DNA of 6,992 bases from contig DPHD01000024.1 in assembly GCA_003523085.1 (NCBI GenBank), positions 110,303 to 117,294 on the forward strand. The letters run 5' to 3'. Below, piece by piece: positions 5,574 through 6,992 of the stretch. The translations under genes were made by a program, and so were the position numbers. The notes beneath the pieces are model-generated. The model had not been told where the DNA came from, did not search any database, and saw only the letters and a program-made list of their open reading frames with translations. How positions within the stretch are numbered: position 1 is the first letter of the stretch; each line of letters starts with the position of its first letter. The stretch is from Oceanospirillaceae bacterium (GTDB lineage Bacteria; Pseudomonadota; Gammaproteobacteria; Pseudomonadales; Balneatricaceae).

Positions 5574-6326
5574 ATGGCAAACATGATGGTTGCTGGCAAC
5601 TGGAAGATGAATGCCAGCAAAAGTGCTGTAACCGAGCTGTTATCGGGCCTTAAACAAGGTCTGGTGGGCACTAGCGGCACAGAATTGGTGGTATTTCCGC
5701 CTTTTCCTTACTTAGCGCAAGTGCAGCAAGAGTTGTCAGGCAGTACAATTCGTATGGGTGTGCAAAATGTTTGTGCCGCAGCCAAGGGAGCGTTCACTGG
5801 TGAAGTGTCGCTGGCAATGGCGGTCGAATTTGGTGTGACTTATGTGTTGGTGGGCCACTCCGAACGACGTGCTTTGTTTGCCGAAGACGACGCCCAAGTG
5901 GCAGCTAAATATGTAGCTACACAGGCAGCCAAGCTAACGCCTATATTGTGTGTAGGGGAAACCTTGGAACAACGTGAGCAAGGTCAAACATTGGCCGTGG
6001 TGAATGCCCAAGTACAGGCCGTTATCGACGCCGCTGGCGCTGACAGCTTTGCCAATGCAGTGATTGCTTACGAACCCGTTTGGGCTATTGGTACTGGTTT
6101 AACCGCCAGTCCAGCACAAGCTCAGGCGGTGCATAAGGCCATTCGTGAACATGTGGCAAAGGTGGCGCCAGTTGAAGCGGCAAGCGTTAAAATTTTATAC
6201 GGTGGCAGTGTTACTGCCGCTAGTGCTGCTGAGTTATTTGCTCAAGCAGACATCGACGGTGGCCTTGTAGGCGGCGCGTCTTTACAAGCAGAATCATTTT
6301 TGGCCATAGGCCAAGCGGCTCAGTAA
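5574..6326 (+). CDS. tpiA: Triosephosphate isomerase (TpiA)
   Basis: Cytoplasmic homodimeric TIM-barrel enzyme that interconverts dihydroxyacetone phosphate and glyceraldehyde-3-phosphate in glycolysis and gluconeogenesis. The 250 residues are the normal length. The active site is complete: N9 and K11 in GNWKMN, H95 in VGHSERR (93-99) and catalytic E167 in AYEPVWAIGTG (165-175), which runs into the flexible loop 6. The phosphate is held by YGGSV (209-213) and VGGASL (232-237). The ATG at 5574 is preceded by AGGTGA at 5564-5569. A second ATG at 5583 is possible, but homologues carry three or four residues before MVAGNWK, so 5574 is preferred. The position between glmM and secG matches pseudomonads, not E. 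coli, where tpiA lies elsewhere. Confidence 0.98.
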   Translation: MANMMVAGNWKMNASKSAVTELLSGLKQGLVGTSGTELVVFPPFPYLAQVQQELSGSTIRMGVQNVCAAAKGAFTGEVSLAMAVEFGVTYVLVGHSERRALFAEDDAQVAAKYVATQAAKLTPILCVGETLEQREQGQTLAVVNAQVQAVIDAAGADSFANAVIAYEPVWAIGTGLTASPAQAQAVHKAIREHVAKVAPVEAASVKILYGGSVTAASAAELFAQADIDGGLVGGASLQAESFLAIGQAAQ

Positions 6327-6357
6327 ACGAGCAGAATCAGACGAAGCGAGAAGTTTA

Positions 6358-6714
6358 ATGGAAGTAGCAATCTTAATTGTACATGTGTTGTTGGCAGTGG
6401 CCTTAATCGGTTTCATTATGATCCAGCAAGGTAAAGGCGCTGATGCAGGCGCTTCCTTTGGTGGCGGCGGCGCTTCACAAACCGTATTTGGTAGTAGCGG
6501 CTCGGGTAATTTTCTAAGCCGTACCACCGCTATTTTGGCAGCGGGTTTATTTGTAACCAGCTTCGCTTTGGCTATTTACGCCAAGCAACAAGCCGGCAGT
6601 ATTTCTGATGCGGGTATTCCCGTTGTTGAACAAGTCGAAGTGAATGAATCAGCTCTACCAGAGCTAGATTCTGTATTAGTGCCGACTGACAGCGACGTAC
6701 CAGTAGCAGAGTAA
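6358..6714 (+). CDS. secG: SecG, SecYEG preprotein translocase subunit
   Basis: Small inner-membrane subunit that assists SecA-driven export through SecYEG. The protein has 118 residues (E. coli 110), with transmembrane segments at about 3-22 and 55-75. The conserved loop between them reads MIQQGKGADAGASFGGG (21-37) and then FGSSGSGNFLSR (44-55), the SecG signature. The C-terminal tail (~80-118) is acidic and rich in Val, Ser and Pro, with no recognisable similarity; this part varies in the family. The start is the ATG at 6358, with a weak upstream purine stretch (GAGAAG) as ribosome binding site. It follows tpiA after 31 bases and is followed after 38 bases by tRNA-Leu, the same secG-leuU pairing as in E. 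coli. Confidence 0.97.
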   Translation: MEVAILIVHVLLAVALIGFIMIQQGKGADAGASFGGGGASQTVFGSSGSGNFLSRTTAILAAGLFVTSFALAIYAKQQAGSISDAGIPVVEQVEVNESALPELDSVLVPTDSDVPVAE

Positions 6715-6752
6715 GTTAGCTGGCTTAGGCTGGCGGCTTTAACAGTTTAAAT

Positions 6753-6837
6753 GCGGATGTGGCGGAATTGGTAGACGCGCCAGCTTGAGGGGCTGGTAAC
6801 TTAGGTTGTGGGGGTTCAAGTCCCCCCATCCGCACCA
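6753..6837 (+). tRNA. leuU: tRNA-Leu with anticodon GAG
   Basis: An 85-base class II tRNA with encoded CCA. Acceptor arms GCGGATG (6753-6759) and CATCCGC (6827-6833) pair over 7 bp, followed by discriminator A6834 and CCA 6835-6837. The D-arm region contains the Leu-typical GGAATTGGTAGACGC. The anticodon stem CCAGC (6780-6784) and GCTGG (6792-6796) closes the loop TTGAGGG, placing GAG at 6787-6789, which reads CUC and CUU. A variable arm precedes the T arm, GGGGG (6810-6814), TTCAAGT, CCCCC (6822-6826). No promoter fits the 38-base gap after secG, so it is probably processed from the secG transcript. The gene order matches E. coli leuU. Confidence 0.98.
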
Positions 6838-6845
6838 CTTTAAAG

Positions 6846-6889
6846 AGAGCTTTGATGGCGTAATTGTTATCAAGGCTCTTTTGGTTTTT
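6846..6889 (+). terminator. Rho-independent terminator after tRNA-Leu
   Basis: AGAGCTTTGAT (6846-6856) pairs with ATCAAGGCTCT (6869-6879) over 11 bp with one G-T wobble, around a 12-base loop. TTTT, GG and TTTTT follow (6879-6889). It starts 9 bases after the tRNA CCA and would end the rlmE-to-tRNA transcription unit. On the minus strand only a short T-run follows the stem, so it works mainly rightward. Confidence 0.8.
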
Positions 6890-6920
6890 GTAGATAGAAG
6901 TTAGCCGGTGCAGTTTGCCC

Positions 6921-6992
6921 TCAAGGCTGCTGATCACGGAGCTGATTTTGATTAGCTTGTGGTAGGTCGGCTATTAGCGCCATGCTTTCATC
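6921..6992 (-). CDS. Possible C-terminal end of a leftward gene cut by the window edge
   Basis: On the minus strand a frame is open from the window edge to a TGA at 6921-6923, giving 23 residues ending in LPQANQNQLRDQQP. The other five frames here are closed by stops. A frame this short is open by chance about one time in three, so this is only a possibility. I do not recognise the peptide. In pseudomonads the next gene after this tRNA is rightward rimP, so a leftward gene here would mark a break in the usual order. Confidence 0.15.
   Translation of the reverse strand, partial: DESMALIADLPQANQNQLRDQQP
6948..6977 (+). promoter_or_regulatory. Weak promoter-like pair near the right edge
   Basis: TTGATT (6948-6953), an 18-base spacer and TATTAG (6972-6977) each match the sigma-70 consensus at four of six positions. 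They point rightward, out of the window, where rimP-nusA would be expected from synteny. This conflicts with reading 6921-6992 as leftward coding sequence. Such pairs arise often by chance. Confidence 0.2.

Noticed and set aside
6725..6937. A 70-residue leftward frame antisense to tRNA-Leu, containing GGLEPPQPKLPAPQAGAST
   Set aside because: This peptide type is a well-known artefact of translating tRNA-Leu genes on the opposite strand. The frame lies across the tRNA and the terminator.

Overview
This is an ordinary core-genome segment of a gammaproteobacterium. The gene order is yhbY (leftward), then rlmE, ftsH, folP, glmM, tpiA, secG and tRNA-Leu(GAG), all rightward. It matches the conserved enterobacterial and pseudomonad block, and tpiA lying between glmM and secG is the Pseudomonas-type arrangement. 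The proteins look closest to pseudomonad or Cellvibrio-like homologues recalled from memory, for example an FtsH N-terminus of MNNMTKNL and a YhbY C-terminus of KKSNLER. I infer a Pseudomonadales/Cellvibrionales-like, possibly marine, organism. Base composition looks close to balanced, which does not suggest a high-GC Pseudomonas. The exact genus cannot be fixed from this window.

Layout. Bases 1-121 hold a REP-like dispersed repeat with three short tandem copies of its left arm. yhbY (122-424, minus) encodes a small CRM-domain ribosome-assembly protein. The 150-bp divergent spacer (425-574) carries a perfect TATAAT for yhbY, directly abutted by a possible heat-shock (sigma-32-like) promoter for rlmE. 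rlmE and ftsH both begin with TTG, and a 9-bp hairpin straddles the rlmE stop codon. folP starts on the base after the ftsH stop codon and contains a 24-bp perfect palindrome. glmM follows after 60 bp with a strong Shine-Dalgarno sequence. A 118-bp gap before tpiA holds a candidate promoter bracketed by two near-identical 15-17 bp direct repeats. tpiA, secG and tRNA-Leu follow closely, and a rho-independent terminator ends the unit at 6846-6889. The last ~100 bases have no certain gene.

How the genes fit together. RlmE (23S rRNA 2'-O-methylation) and YhbY serve late 50S assembly. FtsH is the membrane AAA+ protease for quality control. FolP makes dihydropteroate for folate. GlmM makes glucosamine-1-phosphate for peptidoglycan and LPS. 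TpiA is glycolytic. SecG is part of the SecYEG translocon. They share transcription rather than one pathway. All genes appear intact with their catalytic residues. I found no defence system, mobile element with coding capacity, CRISPR array or novel multi-gene system. The items worth a second look are regulatory or structural: the tpiA promoter repeats, the folP palindrome, the rlmE-end hairpin, the overlapping divergent promoters and the REP-like cluster.
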